The notes beneath the pieces are model-generated. The model was given only the letters and a program-made list of their open reading frames with translations. It was not told where the DNA came from and did not search any database. The translations under genes and the position numbers were made by a program. This document shows, piece by piece, positions 9,264-20,100 of a DNA stretch of 64,000 nucleotides. Source of the stretch: Bradyrhizobium erythrophlei (GTDB lineage Bacteria > Pseudomonadota > Alphaproteobacteria > Rhizobiales > Xanthobacteraceae). Location: positions 6,127,501 to 6,191,500 of the forward strand of contig FSRD01000001.1 in the NCBI GenBank assembly GCA_900129675.1, in the 5' to 3' direction. Position 1 is the first letter of the stretch; each line of letters opens with the position of its first letter.

Positions 9264-9512
9264 ATGTGCTGGGGAAGTCGTCAGTCACAAGGAGCTAGTC
9301 TCAAGCGTGTGGCCGGATTTAACAGTGCAGGGCGCCAATCTCCGCGTTCAGATCGCTGCACTTCGCAAAGCGCTCCGCGACGGACTAGACGGCGCCCGCT
9401 ACATATCAAACGTTGCCGGTCGCGGTTATTGTTTTGTCGCGCCAGTCACGCGCTCGACGTCTTCATCGATCTGGCTGCACTGACCGATCTCCAACTCGTG
9501 CCGCTAAGCGCC
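9264..9512 (+). pseudogene. Fragment of a winged-helix/NB-ARC regulator
   Basis: Encodes pieces that match the large regulator at 28627-31596. First comes the end of an OmpR-type DNA-binding domain: AGEVVSHKELVSSVWPDLTV, IAALRKALRDGLDGARYI and VAGRGYCFVAPV. In another frame it is followed directly by VFIDLAALTDLQLVP, which in the full protein lies about 110 residues further on, beyond the Walker A loop. So a stretch was lost inside the gene, and both ends are missing. Its tail overlaps the convergent CMD gene by nine bases. It cannot be functional. Confidence 0.82.
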
Positions 9513-9809
9513 AAAAAGGTGAGTGGAGTGGGTAACCGCCGCACCCGCGCGCATCGCGGCGGCGACCAGGGCGGCTTCCGCCAATTGCGCGTCGCTGGCA
9601 CCCGCGTCACGGGCCGCCTTGTTGTGCAGCTCGATGCAATAGGGACATTGCGTGGTCAGCGCGACCGCGACGGCGATCAGTTGCTTTTGCTGCACCGTTA
9701 GTGCTCCTCCGGCAAACACCGCCTTATCGAAGGCCCAAAAGGCCTTCATGCTGTCGGGCGCAATTTCGTCTAGTTTCTTCAGGCGATTGAGATTTTTCAT
9801 GTCAAACAT
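9504..9809 (-). CDS. Carboxymuconolactone decarboxylase/AhpD-like protein, short form
   Basis: Protein of 101 residues with the AhpD-type redox motif: Cys55-Pro-Tyr-Cys58 followed by His62 (CPYCIELHNKAA). This motif supports peroxidase or thiol-reductant chemistry rather than lactone decarboxylation. The C-terminal ARDAGASDAQLAEAALVAAA is also typical. The start is the ATG at 9809 with AGGAGAG six bases upstream. It belongs to a different length class from the two other CMD proteins in the window (46383-46919 and 53616-54191), though all carry CxxC plus a His four residues after the second Cys. Confidence 0.88.
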   Translation of the reverse strand: MFDMKNLNRLKKLDEIAPDSMKAFWAFDKAVFAGGALTVQQKQLIAVAVALTTQCPYCIELHNKAARDAGASDAQLAEAALVAAAMRAGAAVTHSTHLFGA

Positions 9810-9959
9810 CAAATCTCTCCTCTGGTTTGATTGATCTTCAGGCGGCCAGTAGCAAGTCGCGCTTCCGGCGGCGAGTTTCTGATCGAGGTGTCAGATCAGC
9901 TGATCGCGGCCTACAATGCACGTTAACAAGTATGAATCGTTGCAAAATCTTGCAGCGCC

Positions 9960-9973
9960 GTCGACTAGTCGAC
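9960..9973. repeat. 14-bp perfect palindrome
   Basis: GTCGACTAGTCGAC, followed directly by TAGCTAG. It lies about 150 bases upstream of the CMD gene (leftward). It could be a protein binding site; nothing else supports that. Confidence 0.4.
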
Positions 9974-10091
9974 TAGCTAGCCTGTCCTACTCATCCAGCT
10001 TGACGCCATCAGCTTGCGCGAGGCACGCTCCCGGCCCCGGCGTTTCAGTCATATCACTGGACGGAAATCTAACTGAGGAATATTCTTCCGG

Positions 10092-10442
10092 TTAATCGAT
10101 CCGATATTCTCGAAACTCGTGAGGGCCTATGGTCAATTTGCGCTTGCGCTGAGCGCGCTCTTGCGGCGGGGCTGCTAGGTCTTCAATCCTTCCAAGCGTC
10201 CTTTCAGCGAGTTGCGCTGCCCGTGCGGCCTGCAATCGCGCCCTAGAACGAGATTTTGGAAAGGACGAGTTCAGCCCTCCCAGCGCCGGTGCTTTAGCGG
10301 TATTGGCCTGCGCGGCTTTCTCAGCTCGCCGCTCGCAGTCCTCCGCAAGCGCCCTAAGCTGACCCGCAATCATGCGGTAAGTCATTTTCAGCGCGGCCCG
10401 GTGCAATGTCCGCGCTGTTTCCAAATACTCCTTGTACGGCAT
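10092..10442 (-). CDS. Hypothetical helical protein, 116 residues
   Basis: I do not recognise a named family. The protein starts MPYKEYLETARTLHRAALKM and is rich in Ala, Arg and Glu, with a long predicted helix covering about residues 5-55 (AGQLRALAEDCERRAEKAAQ). The C-terminus is basic (RAQRKRKLTIGPHEF). There is no signal peptide or membrane segment. The start is supported by GGAGG six bases upstream; the frame is open to 10562 without a better site. Similar short helical proteins are common in Bradyrhizobium, from memory. Function unknown. Confidence 0.6.
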   Translation of the reverse strand: MPYKEYLETARTLHRAALKMTYRMIAGQLRALAEDCERRAEKAAQANTAKAPALGGLNSSFPKSRSRARLQAARAAQLAERTLGRIEDLAAPPQERAQRKRKLTIGPHEFREYRID

Positions 10443-10730
10443 GCCGCCTCCACGATCGCTCAGCTCAAAATGCATATGGGGACGGCCAGGCAGTTGCGCG
10501 TTCACAGGAAGTTCACAAGACCAGGAGGTGAACCGAACGTGAAGCAAGCTCGAAGCAAGCACGAAGCAAGCAGGGGAGCGCCGCCGCCCTGCAGCACCCG
10601 GGCGACGACTTCGAACGGGAGTTGTCGCTTCGCAGCCGCGGCAGGCAGCCTAAACCGTGTTTCATTTCTGGGTCCCCGTTCTACTCATTCACCTAACTCC
10701 GGCGTCGCGCCTGCCGGTGACCGAAACGCC

Positions 10731-11141
10731 CTAGCGTTCGCTTCTCGAACTGCCCGGATCGTGTCCAACGCCGACTGTTGCTCCAGACGGTTCTAGTTGC
10801 ATCGGCCGCAACTCCGACTTTGCGCGGGGCCCGCGAGGATTATTGTCCGCGTTCTTGCCGTAGCTAGCGATTTCCAAACAGGTCAGTAGTTCAACATAGC
10901 TCGCGGTACCGCCGATTGTTGTCTCGGCCGTGCAGGCCTTCCTGTCAGCATTGAAATATTGCGCCCAGGCCTGACGAAGCTGCCGAAGCGCGGCAGCTTC
11001 GTCGCGAGAGCAGCGGGCCACATCCGCGCTCGATCCACCTTCCAAACTGCACTCTCTCACGATGTCGAACTTCGGCACCGTGTCAGAGACGGCAATGGGC
11101 GAAAGCGTCGCCAAGACTGCGATCGGCAGATGAAGGAACAT
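10731..11141 (-). CDS. Small exported protein with paired cysteines
   Basis: A 136-residue protein with a probable Sec signal peptide (MFLHLPIAVLATLSPIAVSD). The mature part contains four cysteines, in IVRECSLEG, ARCSRDEAAAL, RKACTAE and LLTCLEIAS. Their spacing would suit periplasmic disulfides. A strong ribosome site (AAGGAGG) lies seven bases before the ATG. The last ~30 residues look less ordered. No named family is recognised. It is upstream of, and on the same strand as, nothing obviously related; the RND operon lies behind it. Confidence 0.65.
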   Translation of the reverse strand: MFLHLPIAVLATLSPIAVSDTVPKFDIVRECSLEGGSSADVARCSRDEAAALRQLRQAWAQYFNADRKACTAETTIGGTASYVELLTCLEIASYGKNADNNPRGPRAKSELRPMQLEPSGATVGVGHDPGSSRSER

Positions 11142-11215
11142 GTTGACCTCCTTGCGAAACGTTTGTGGAAGGGAACCCTAGAACCGGCATCTCCCGCGGA
11201 ACACTAACGATAGGT

Positions 11216-12496
11216 CTAGGTGGTCGGACCGGTGCCCGGCGGTCGCGGCTGCACCTGGCTGCCATTACCGAGTGTGACTGGTGGATTGAGAATCACACGC
11301 TCGCCAGCTCTCAATCCGGCGTCTACTTCCACCCGCGTGCCCAAATCGCGAGCGACTTTGACGGTGCGGATATCGGCTTTGCCGTCCTCGACCACAGCCA
11401 CCTGCAGGCCATTGCGGTTGAAGAGCAGAGCCTCCGCCGGAATGATGAAGGATGGAGTCTTGCGCGGGATCTTAAGTTCAACCGAGCAGTAGACGCCCGA
11501 CGTTAGCGCACCGTCCGGATTGGCGATATCGATCTCCGTCAGAAGCGTGCGGGTGCCGCTCTCCAGCGCTTCGGCGATCCGGGTCACCTTGCCCGGAAAT
11601 TGGCGATTCGGTAGTTCGGGCACGCGCACGATCGCATCGACGCCTTGGGCAACACCGAATGCCGCGTCCTGCGGCACGTAGACCCATACCCGGATCACAT
11701 CCTTCTGCATGATCTCGAACATGAAGGTGCCGGTGTTCGCGTTGCCCTGCACGAGCGAGCCAACATCGACATTGCGCTGGGTGATGACGCCGTCGAACGG
11801 CGCAACGACCAAGGCATAGGCCCTGTTCTGTCGCAGCACCCTGAGCAGACGCTCCTGCGCCTCGACATTTGCTTGCGCGACGCTGACTGCGGCCTCGTCA
11901 GCCTTGACGGTTTGCAGGTCGACATCGCCCTGGTGGCCGGTCACCCATCCATCCTTGAGCAATGGCTTGTCGCGGCCCCAGGTAGCCTGCGCGAGCGTCG
12001 CGTTGGCTTGCGCCTGTTGCACCGTAGCCTTTAGCTGCTCTAGGGTGGCCTCGTTCTGGGAAATCTGCTCGTCGAGTTCAGGGACCGCGAGCTCTGCCAG
12101 CATCTCGCCCTGTTTAACATGGTCGCCGATGTCGACATTGCGTTTGCTGATGTAACCCGTGGCGCGAGCGTAGATATTGACCGCAGCGAAAGCGGCAATG
12201 GTGCCGGGCAAGCTCACCGAAATGACGGCCGGGCTTGCCTCGACTGGTGCGACAAGCACCGCCGGCGCGAAGTGACGCATCTCTTCGGCGGTCGCCGTCA
12301 GCTGCCGTTGCTCCGAATGGCGACGCGAGGCGCCAAGCGAGATGCCGGTTGTCAGCAATAGGAATGCGCCGAACGCAAGGAGACGTCCGCTGCCTCGGCG
12401 CCCCGCTCGCGAGCGCGGCTTCGGTGATTTCACTGTTTTGCGGTCAGCATCGCGCCTCAACATCCCGCCTTGATTGCCGATGCCAGCATCACTCAT
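11216..12496 (-). CDS. RND efflux periplasmic adaptor (membrane fusion protein)
   Basis: Membrane fusion protein of about 426 residues linking an inner-membrane RND pump to an outer-membrane channel. After an N-terminal membrane anchor (GRLLAFGAFLLLTTGISLG), it shows the lipoyl half-motif YISKRNVDIGDHVKQGEMLA, an alpha-hairpin rich in Gln and Ala, and the second half-motif FDGVITQRNVDVGSLV. The beta-barrel and proximal domains follow (VNPPVTLGNGSQVQPRP-type end). The start at 12496 has GGAG nine bases upstream and overlaps the last eight bases of the pump gene, so the two are coupled. No outer-membrane factor is present nearby. Confidence 0.92.
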   Translation of the reverse strand: MSDAGIGNQGGMLRRDADRKTVKSPKPRSRAGRRGSGRLLAFGAFLLLTTGISLGASRRHSEQRQLTATAEEMRHFAPAVLVAPVEASPAVISVSLPGTIAAFAAVNIYARATGYISKRNVDIGDHVKQGEMLAELAVPELDEQISQNEATLEQLKATVQQAQANATLAQATWGRDKPLLKDGWVTGHQGDVDLQTVKADEAAVSVAQANVEAQERLLRVLRQNRAYALVVAPFDGVITQRNVDVGSLVQGNANTGTFMFEIMQKDVIRVWVYVPQDAAFGVAQGVDAIVRVPELPNRQFPGKVTRIAEALESGTRTLLTEIDIANPDGALTSGVYCSVELKIPRKTPSFIIPAEALLFNRNGLQVAVVEDGKADIRTVKVARDLGTRVEVDAGLRAGERVILNPPVTLGNGSQVQPRPPGTGPTT

Positions 12497-15400
12497 TGGG
12501 AAGCTCCTCAAACACGCCATGGAAGCCCATGCCGTCATTGCGCTTGCGCAGCATGGCAAACAGATAGGGGACGATCAGCAGGGTCGTCGGGGTCGCGAAC
12601 AACAGTCCACCGATCACGGCGCGTGCAAGCGCCGCATTCTGCTCCTCGCCGGCACCGCCAATCGCCATCGGGATCATGCCGACGATCATGGCCGCCGCGG
12701 TCATCAGCACCGGCCGCACCCGGGTAGCACCCGCGTCGATCGCGGCCCGGAACGCGGTTCTGCCCGCAAGCTGCCGCTCGCGCGCGAAGGTGACCAGCAG
12801 AATGGAATTCGCCGAGGCAACGCCCGCCGCCATGATCGCCCCCATCAGCGAGGGAACGCTGAGCGTCGTTCTCGTGATGAACAGCATTGTGAGAATGCCG
12901 CAAAATGTAGCTGGCAGCGCCAGGATCACCACCAATGGGTCGCCGAAATTCTGATAGTTCACCACCATCAGCAGGTAAACCAGCGCGGCCGCGAATAACA
13001 AGCCGATGCCAAGATCGCGGAAGGAGTCGTGCATGCTCTGGATTTGGCCGACGACCTGGATCGTATTGCCGGGCTTCAAATGCTTCTGCAGTTGCGCGAC
13101 AATCTTGCCGATGTCGCTCGCGACGCCACCAAGATCGCGCCCCTGCAGGCTGGCGTAGATGTCGTACACCGGTTGAATGTTAGTCTGGTTCAGATTGGTC
13201 GGAACGCTACCGCGCTTGAGGGTCGCCACGTTGCTCAGGAGGCCTGGGATCGGCGGCCCGGCCGCGGCGATCGCGGTAGAGACCGGGGTATTACCGATGT
13301 CACCGAGCGAACTCACCAGATGCTGAGGCGTCTGCACTGTGATGTAATAGGGGATCCCATTGACCGGATCGGTCCAGAAATTGGGCGTGACCTGTTCCGA
13401 CGAACTGAGGCTGATGTTGAGATCGTTGGCGATCGCTTGCGCATTGAGACCGAGCTGTAGGGCCCGCGAACGGTCGATATCGGCGATGAAGGCAGGCGCG
13501 TCCAACTCCTGCTGGAGGTGGACGTCGGCGACGCCCGGAATGGCCGCCATGCGCCGCCGGAGCTCATGCGCAATTTCAAGATTGGTGGCGCGGTCGCGGC
13601 CGACGACTCTGACATCGATCTGCGCCGGCAGTCCGAAATTGAGGATCTGGGTCGTCATGTCGGCGGCCTGGAAATAGAAAGTGTCGGATGGAAATGCGGC
13701 AGGCAGCACCTCACGGAGCTTGCGCACGTAGCTGGCCGTAGGCGCATGTCCCTCCTTCAACGACACCAGGATCACGCCATCATTGACGTTGATCGTCGAT
13801 CCGTCGGTATAGGCGAGGTTGTACACGCGCTGTGGGACGCCGATATCGTCGACGATGAGGTCGCGATCGCGCTCCGGGATAACCTCACGGATCTTGTCTT
13901 CGACCTCCTGGAAGATAAGCTCGGTGGTTTCGATGCGCGTGGCGGCTGGTGCGCGGACGTGAAGCTTGATCTGTCCGCCGTCGATCTGAGGGAAGAAGTC
14001 CCGGCCAACCAACGTCAGCATGACACCGCCGAGTGTAAGCATCAGCACAACGATAACCGGGATGATGGACCGTCGCATCAGGAGCATGATGAGCACCCGG
14101 ACATAGCCACGGCGAAACCGCTCGAAGCCACGCTCAAACGCCTGGTGCAAACGCGCAAACCGGCCGCCCGAGTCAGGCGTAGTGTCATGGTGTTCACCCC
14201 TGAGCAGCAGGCCGATCAGGACGGGCGTCAAGGTCCTCGACAGCGCATAGGAGGCCAGCATGGCGAAGACCACCGCGAAGCCGAGTGGCGTGAACAGAAA
14301 CTTTGCCGGTCCCTCGAGGAACACGACCGAGGTGAACACGCAGCTTATCGCGAGCGTCGAAACCATGGTCGGAACAGCGATGCCGGCGGAGCCGTGCAGT
14401 GTTGCTGCCGCTAGACCCATGCCTTCGCCGCGCAACCGATGGGTGTTCTCGATCGTCACCGTCGAATCGTCGACCAGAATGCCGACCGCGAGCGCGAGTC
14501 CGCCCAGTGTCATGGTGTTAAGCGTCTCGCCGAGGAAGTGCAGGACGATGATCGAGGTCAGAATCGACAGAGGAATCGAGATCAGCACGATCACCGTCGA
14601 CCGCCAGGACCCTAAAAACAGCAGGATCATCAGGCCGGTGAGACCTGCCGCGATCGCGCCCTCACGAAGCACGCTCGCAATCGATGCCCTGACGAGCTTC
14701 GACTGATCGAACAGCTCATTGATGTTCAGGCCAGGAGGAGCGGCTGCGCGTGCGACCTGCAGCGTCTTGCGGACACCGTCGACGACGGCAAGCGTTGAGG
14801 CGTTGCCGTTCTTGATGACGCTTAACAGGACCGAGCGAATTCCGTTTTCGTGGACGATATTCTGCTGCACCGCCCAGCCGTCATGCACCTGGCCGACATC
14901 CTTCAGGAAAACCGTCGGGCCGTTCGTGTATCGGAGCGGGATGTTGTTGAGGTCGCCGATGCTAGTGGGCATCGCATTGTTGCGCACGGTGTATTGCGTG
15001 TCCCCGATCTTGGCGAGCCCCGACGGCAACGTCAGGTTCTGGGCGTTCACCGCATTCACCACGTCCGAAGGAGTTAACCCCCTGGCCTGAAGCTTGAGCG
15101 GGTCGATATCGACCATGATCTGCCGGTACTTGCCGCCATCCGGAGTCGGAAAGGTCACGCCCGGCACCGGCGCAAGCTGCTGGCGCAGGTTGTATAATCC
15201 GTAGTCGTAGAGCTTCTGTTCATTGAGGCGATCTGAGCTCAAGCTGAGCTGCAGGACCGGGACACTTGAGGCATTGTACTGCACCACAATTGGCGGCTGA
15301 ATGCCGGCCGGCATGAGGGCACGGATCGAGTTGGTTGCCGCGACGATCTGCGCAATCGCGAGGTCGAGGTTGACATCCGGCTGGAAGTAGATCTTCTGGA

Positions 15401-15671
15401 CCGAGATGCCATTGAGCGTCTGCGCCTCCATGTTTTTGATACCATTGACACTGGTACTGATCGAGTACTGGCTATATGTGGTGACGCGCTGCTCCATTTC
15501 GGGCGCACTAAGGCCGGTGTACTGCCAGATCACGGAGACGACCGGGATGTTGATCTGCGGGAAGATGTCGGTCGGCGTGACCGCGATCGCCGAAACGCCG
15601 AGAAACAGAATCAGCGCGGCGACGACATAGAACGTGTACGGAAATCTCAGCGCGAAGCGAACGATACCCAT
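12489..15671 (-). CDS. RND efflux pump, inner-membrane transporter (HAE/AcrB-like)
   Basis: Proton-driven trimeric exporter of 1060 residues, the normal length. It shows the N-terminal segment RFPYTFYVVAALILFLG, the porter-domain phrase PTDIFPQINIPVVSV, and in the fourth membrane segment GILVDDSTVTIEN with the paired Asp residues (about 400 and 401) that carry protons. The second half repeats the pattern (AAGVASANSILLVTFARE). Pump first, adaptor second is an inverted order compared with acrAB but common in this subfamily. The end reads LPNE and overlaps the adaptor start. Substrates cannot be predicted. No regulator gene lies next to it. Confidence 0.93.
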   Translation of the reverse strand: MGIVRFALRFPYTFYVVAALILFLGVSAIAVTPTDIFPQINIPVVSVIWQYTGLSAPEMEQRVTTYSQYSISTSVNGIKNMEAQTLNGISVQKIYFQPDVNLDLAIAQIVAATNSIRALMPAGIQPPIVVQYNASSVPVLQLSLSSDRLNEQKLYDYGLYNLRQQLAPVPGVTFPTPDGGKYRQIMVDIDPLKLQARGLTPSDVVNAVNAQNLTLPSGLAKIGDTQYTVRNNAMPTSIGDLNNIPLRYTNGPTVFLKDVGQVHDGWAVQQNIVHENGIRSVLLSVIKNGNASTLAVVDGVRKTLQVARAAAPPGLNINELFDQSKLVRASIASVLREGAIAAGLTGLMILLFLGSWRSTVIVLISIPLSILTSIIVLHFLGETLNTMTLGGLALAVGILVDDSTVTIENTHRLRGEGMGLAAATLHGSAGIAVPTMVSTLAISCVFTSVVFLEGPAKFLFTPLGFAVVFAMLASYALSRTLTPVLIGLLLRGEHHDTTPDSGGRFARLHQAFERGFERFRRGYVRVLIMLLMRRSIIPVIVVLMLTLGGVMLTLVGRDFFPQIDGGQIKLHVRAPAATRIETTELIFQEVEDKIREVIPERDRDLIVDDIGVPQRVYNLAYTDGSTINVNDGVILVSLKEGHAPTASYVRKLREVLPAAFPSDTFYFQAADMTTQILNFGLPAQIDVRVVGRDRATNLEIAHELRRRMAAIPGVADVHLQQELDAPAFIADIDRSRALQLGLNAQAIANDLNISLSSSEQVTPNFWTDPVNGIPYYITVQTPQHLVSSLGDIGNTPVSTAIAAAGPPIPGLLSNVATLKRGSVPTNLNQTNIQPVYDIYASLQGRDLGGVASDIGKIVAQLQKHLKPGNTIQVVGQIQSMHDSFRDLGIGLLFAAALVYLLMVVNYQNFGDPLVVILALPATFCGILTMLFITRTTLSVPSLMGAIMAAGVASANSILLVTFARERQLAGRTAFRAAIDAGATRVRPVLMTAAAMIVGMIPMAIGGAGEEQNAALARAVIGGLLFATPTTLLIVPYLFAMLRKRNDGMGFHGVFEELPNE

Positions 15672-15986
15672 GAAAGTGCCTCACATTGCCTTTGTGCACC
15701 CGAACTCGGGTCAGCTCAGGATATTTCCGATGTCACTCACGATTTGCGAGACACACTCAAGGGCCGCGTCATTGTGCAGGAAGCGAGCGACGTCGGCTCG
15801 CTAAGTGTTGTTAAACCTTGCAAATCACTGTGGGCGGGCAGAGTTGACCAGTTCCGTCGAGTTCTTTGCTCATCCAACGGTAAATACCAAGGTCATCCAC
15901 CCAATTGGTGTGACGGCGCGTTTAGCCTCAGGACCGGCCATAGCCGACCCGCGAGTTCCAGAGGCCTTCATCACCGCGCCGCACAC
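15672..15986. other. Intergenic region upstream of the RND operon
   Basis: 315 bases that should contain the pump promoter. No convincing gene or operator palindrome is seen. Confidence 0.4.
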
Positions 15987-16684
15987 TTACGGTCGCTTAC
16001 TCTTGCGCATCATGAGCAGAGCGGCCTCTCGAGAGACGGGCATCGCAAAACCGAATTTGTCGATGTCACTTGCGAACTCCAAATCCCGCAACGGATATTC
16101 AAGTTTAAGCGGGGTCGGTGAACCACCTGCCGACATCCGATTTGAACACCCGATTGATGTAAGGTTTTGGATTAGGCCGCTCGCCTCCCAGTAGCGCGGC
16201 GATTTAATCGGGCACAGGCTTGATCTTCGTCGCTGTCCCCGTCGTCCGTTAGGCCGATGATAACGAATGTGACAGAGTCCGGTTTGAGCGACCGGATGTA
16301 GGCCGCGGTCGCCAGCGCCGTTGGAAAACCAGTCGCGACCAGGTGCGCCGCGTTCACAGACCGGTGTACGCCTTGCGTCCCATTGCTGGTCCAATGGATC
16401 AGTCTGTGTCCTGCCGGGTTCTGCTCGGCTATTTCGGCTCTCGAATCGCCGAAGTCAAACTCAGGGGTCGCTAACGTAGCGACCTCACCCATTATGAGGG
16501 AACCGGAGAATCTTCTCTTCAGGGCGAGCGCTTCGTCGACCTTTGCGGCGAGCACGATGTCCTCAGCTCCCCGGTCAAAGGCATAAGCTGCCGTTGTGAA
16601 GGCCCGCAGGACATCGATGACGACTGACACACCCGTCGCCTCGCGGCTGAGGTCAATGCTCACGCTCCTGATGTCCATTTTCAT
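15987..16684 (-). pseudogene. ComB-like 2-phosphosulfolactate phosphatase, frameshifted
   Basis: The first ~155 residues are in one frame and typical of ComB-like phosphatases: VVIDVLRAFTTAAYAF, LIMGEVA, HWTSNGTQGV and DEDQACA. At about 16200 the frame is lost. The next piece continues in another frame (LLGGERPNPKPYINRVFKSD, GRWFTDPA) and the end in a third (RDLEFASDIDKFGFAMPV). Two single-base changes therefore split the gene. Family members hydrolyse 2-phosphosulfolactate in sulfonate or coenzyme M pathways; no such pathway is seen here. The start has AGGAG five bases upstream. Confidence 0.82.
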
Positions 16685-17182
16685 GCGCTCCTGAGGGCAC
16701 CGGCAGGTGATATCGACTTGAACTCCCGGACAGCAGCTGTCTGGGCGATCTCATCGACGAATCCGCCAGGACGCGCACGAAATCCGTCGTGAAGCCAACC
16801 TCATGTTCGCTCGCCACCGCCCGATGCTCTTCGCGGCTTCCGACGGCCTCGGTGATGTGGATAGTATTCGAGCTACGAGAAAGCATTAGATGCCAAAGCT
16901 AAAGATTGCGGCGCTACCTGAGGACAGGCCCGTAAATCCCCATAGCGTGTGACGCGCCAAATTTGCCCGACATCCCGGGTTTCCTCCCTTGGAGGTTTGC
17001 AAACGCCGGCCCCGCGGTCCGCGGCGCTACCCTCATGGGGCCGGCATCCGAAAACCATCACAGTGACAGACGGTCGCCAGACTGCCTGGTATATGGCAAA
17101 TTTCCGCTCGGCAGGGCTAGATGGACGTAGTAAGTTGTCAGCCTGATAGCGGCCCGCTCGGCTTAATGGCGGAGGCCTGCAG
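16685..17182. other. Intergenic region ahead of the signalling island
   Basis: 498 bases between the leftward ComB remnant and the rightward giant kinase. The ribosome site GGCGGAGG (17168-17175) precedes the giant gene's TTG start. No other gene or motif is supported. Confidence 0.45.
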
Positions 17183-20100
17183 TTGAAACTAGCTTCTCAA
17201 TTCGGCACTGAGGGAGATGACGGGTTCAAGGTCCTGTGGGAGGACGGTGATCGCGTCTTCTGCCGAGGATGGCGCCTTGGCGCCGACGGCAACCGCGGTG
17301 CCGTGCTGGCGGTGCTGCCCGCCGCGGAGCAACCGACACCCACCAGCCTCGCGCGCCTCATGCACGAATACGGATTAAAAGACGAGCTGGACGGCGCGTG
17401 GGCAGTGATGCCGCTTGAACTGCTGCGCGAACGTGGCCGGACCATCCTGGTGCTCGAAGACCACGGCGGCGAGCCACTTGAACACCTTCTCGGCGAACCG
17501 ATGGAGGTGGGGAGATTCCTCCGTCTCGCCGTCTCTTTGTCAGCGGCGCTTCGGCGCCTGCATGAACGTGGTCTCGTCCACAAGGACATCAAGCCGGCCA
17601 ACGTGCTAGTGAGTTCCGCCGGTGAAATTCGGCTGACCGGATTTGGCATCGCGTCGCGCCTGCCGCGCGAGCGCCAGGCCCCCGACCCACCCGAAATCAT
17701 CGGTGGCACACTCGCCTACATGGCACCCGAGCAGACGGGACGGATGAATCGATCGATCGATGCCCGCAGCGATCTCTACTCTCTCGGTGTGACCTTCTAC
17801 CAGATGCTCGCGGGATCGCTTCCGTTCTCTGCAAGCGACCCGATGGAATGGGTTCATTGTCACATCGCGCGGCATCCGACACCGCCCAACGAGCGGGTAA
17901 ATGCGGTCCCGGCCCCTGTTGCAGCAATCGTTTTGAAGCTTCTCGCTAAGAATGCCGAAAGCCGTTACCAAACTGCCGCAGGCGTCGAGTCCGATCTCCA
18001 GCGCTGTCTCTCGGCATTGGACGCTCATGGCCGGATCGAGTCGTTTCCACTTGCCGCCAACGACGCGTCGGACCGGTTGCTGATTCCGGAAAAACTGTAT
18101 GGACGCGAAGCGGAGATCGAAAACCTATTCGCCGCCTTTGATCGGGTCGTTACTAGTGGTGGGATGACGGAAATCGTGCTCATCTCCGGCTACGCAGGTA
18201 TCGGCAAATCCTCTGTTGTCAACGAACTGCACAAGGTTCTGGTGCCACCGCGCGGCTTGTTCGCCAGTGGCAAGTTCGATCAGTACAAGCGCGACATTCC
18301 TTACGCCACGCTGGCCCAGGCGTTCCAGTCGCTCGTGCGCCAACTCCTCAGCAAGAATGACGAGGAAATATCCCGCTGGCGGCGCCACCTGCTCGAGGCG
18401 GTAGGTTCCAATGGTCAGCTCATGGTCAACTTGATCCCGGAACTTGCGCTCATCATGGGGGAACAGCCGCCCGTTCCTGAGCTCCCGCCGCAGGAAGATC
18501 ATAATCGCTTTCAGCGTGTATTTCGCCGCTTCCTCGGCGTGTTCGCTCGACCAGAGCATCCCCTCGCGCTGTTCCTTGACGATCTGCAATGGTTGGATAC
18601 GGCAACGCTGGAGATGCTTGAACATCTCGCCACACATCCCGAGGTCAGGCATCTGTTGCTGGTCGGTGCTTATCGTGACAACGAAGTCGGCCCATCCCAC
18701 CCGCTCAGGCGAATCCTGGGAGCGATCCGCGCCGCCGGCGCAAGAGTGCAGGAAACGTTGCTCGCACCGCTCAACCATGAAGCGGTCGAGCAAATGGTCG
18801 CGGACTCGCTGCATTGCGACCAAGTGAGCGCGCAGCCGCTTGCGAGCGTGATACACCAAAAGACAGAAGGCAATCCATTCTTCGCGATTCAGTTCTTCAC
18901 GGCGCTCAGCGAGGAAGGGCTTCTTCAGTATGACCCCAATAGGGCGAAGTGGACCTGGGATGTCTCACGCATTCGTGCAAAGGGCTTCTCAGAGAACGTC
19001 GTCGATTTCATAGCCGTCAAGCTCGGCCGTCTATCGGACACGACGCGAAAGGCCTTGGGACAACTTGCCTGCCTCGGTAACGTCGCCCAGATCGCCACCA
19101 TGACGGTGGTTCACGGCGAACCCGAAGAGAAGATTCACGCGGCACTGTGGGAGGCGGTTCTGGCGGGCCTCATCTTCCGAGTGAACGGTGCCTATAGATT
19201 CCTGCACGATCGCGTGCACGAAGCGGCCTATGGTCTCATCCCCGAGTCCGAGCGCCCTGCAGCGCATCTTCGGATCGGCCGAGTGCTCGCGGCCAGCACG
19301 GCGCCTGACGCGCTCGAAGACGCAATTTTCGACATAGTGAATCATCTCAATCGCGGTGCAGCCCTCATCCTGGCGCAGGACGAGCGCGAGCGGGTCGTCA
19401 CGTTGAATTTGATGGCCGGCAAGCGCGCGAAGAGTTCGACCGCCTATGCGTCCGCTCGCAATTATCTGGCGCAAGCGACCGCGTTACTGTCATCGGATGC
19501 GTGGATCCACCGCCACGCAGAAACGTTCGAGCTCTATCTGCTCCTTTCGGAGTGCGAATATCTGGCTGGCAACTTCGAAGCGGCGGACGCGCTCTTCGAA
19601 ATGATTCTGGGTAGGGCGTCCTCAGATCTCGATCGAGCCAAGGTTCACAGCTTGCGTATCAAGCTGTACCAGGTGGCGGGCAAGTATGACCAGGGACTCG
19701 CTGTCGCGCTAAACGCGTTGCGCTCATTCGGCGTGACCTTTCCCGAGATCGATCAGGACATCAACGCAGCGGTCGAAGTGCAATTCCGTGACATTCCGAT
19801 CAATCTGGCCGGACGCCCGATCGGCGAACTTCTCGAGGCAGCTGTCGCAGCTGACCCCGTCAAGCGGACGGTCATCAATCTTCTTGTTGACATGGCGCCT
19901 TGCGCCTATATCGCGCAGCCATCGCTCTTCCCGCTGGTCGCCCTTGAGGCTGTGAACCGCTCCATGCGAGACGGGAACACCGACCAATCGAGCTACGTTT
20001 ACGGTGTCTTCGCCGTCATGCTGGTGTCGTTCGTGGGCGACATCAACTCTGCCTATCAATTCTCGGAATTGTCATTGCGGCTGAATGAGCGATTCAACAA

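Noticed and set aside
10443..10730. Repeated AAGCAAG-type bases near 10540-10570
   Set aside because: A short degenerate run only; too few and too short units to be a CRISPR array, and no cas gene lies in the window.
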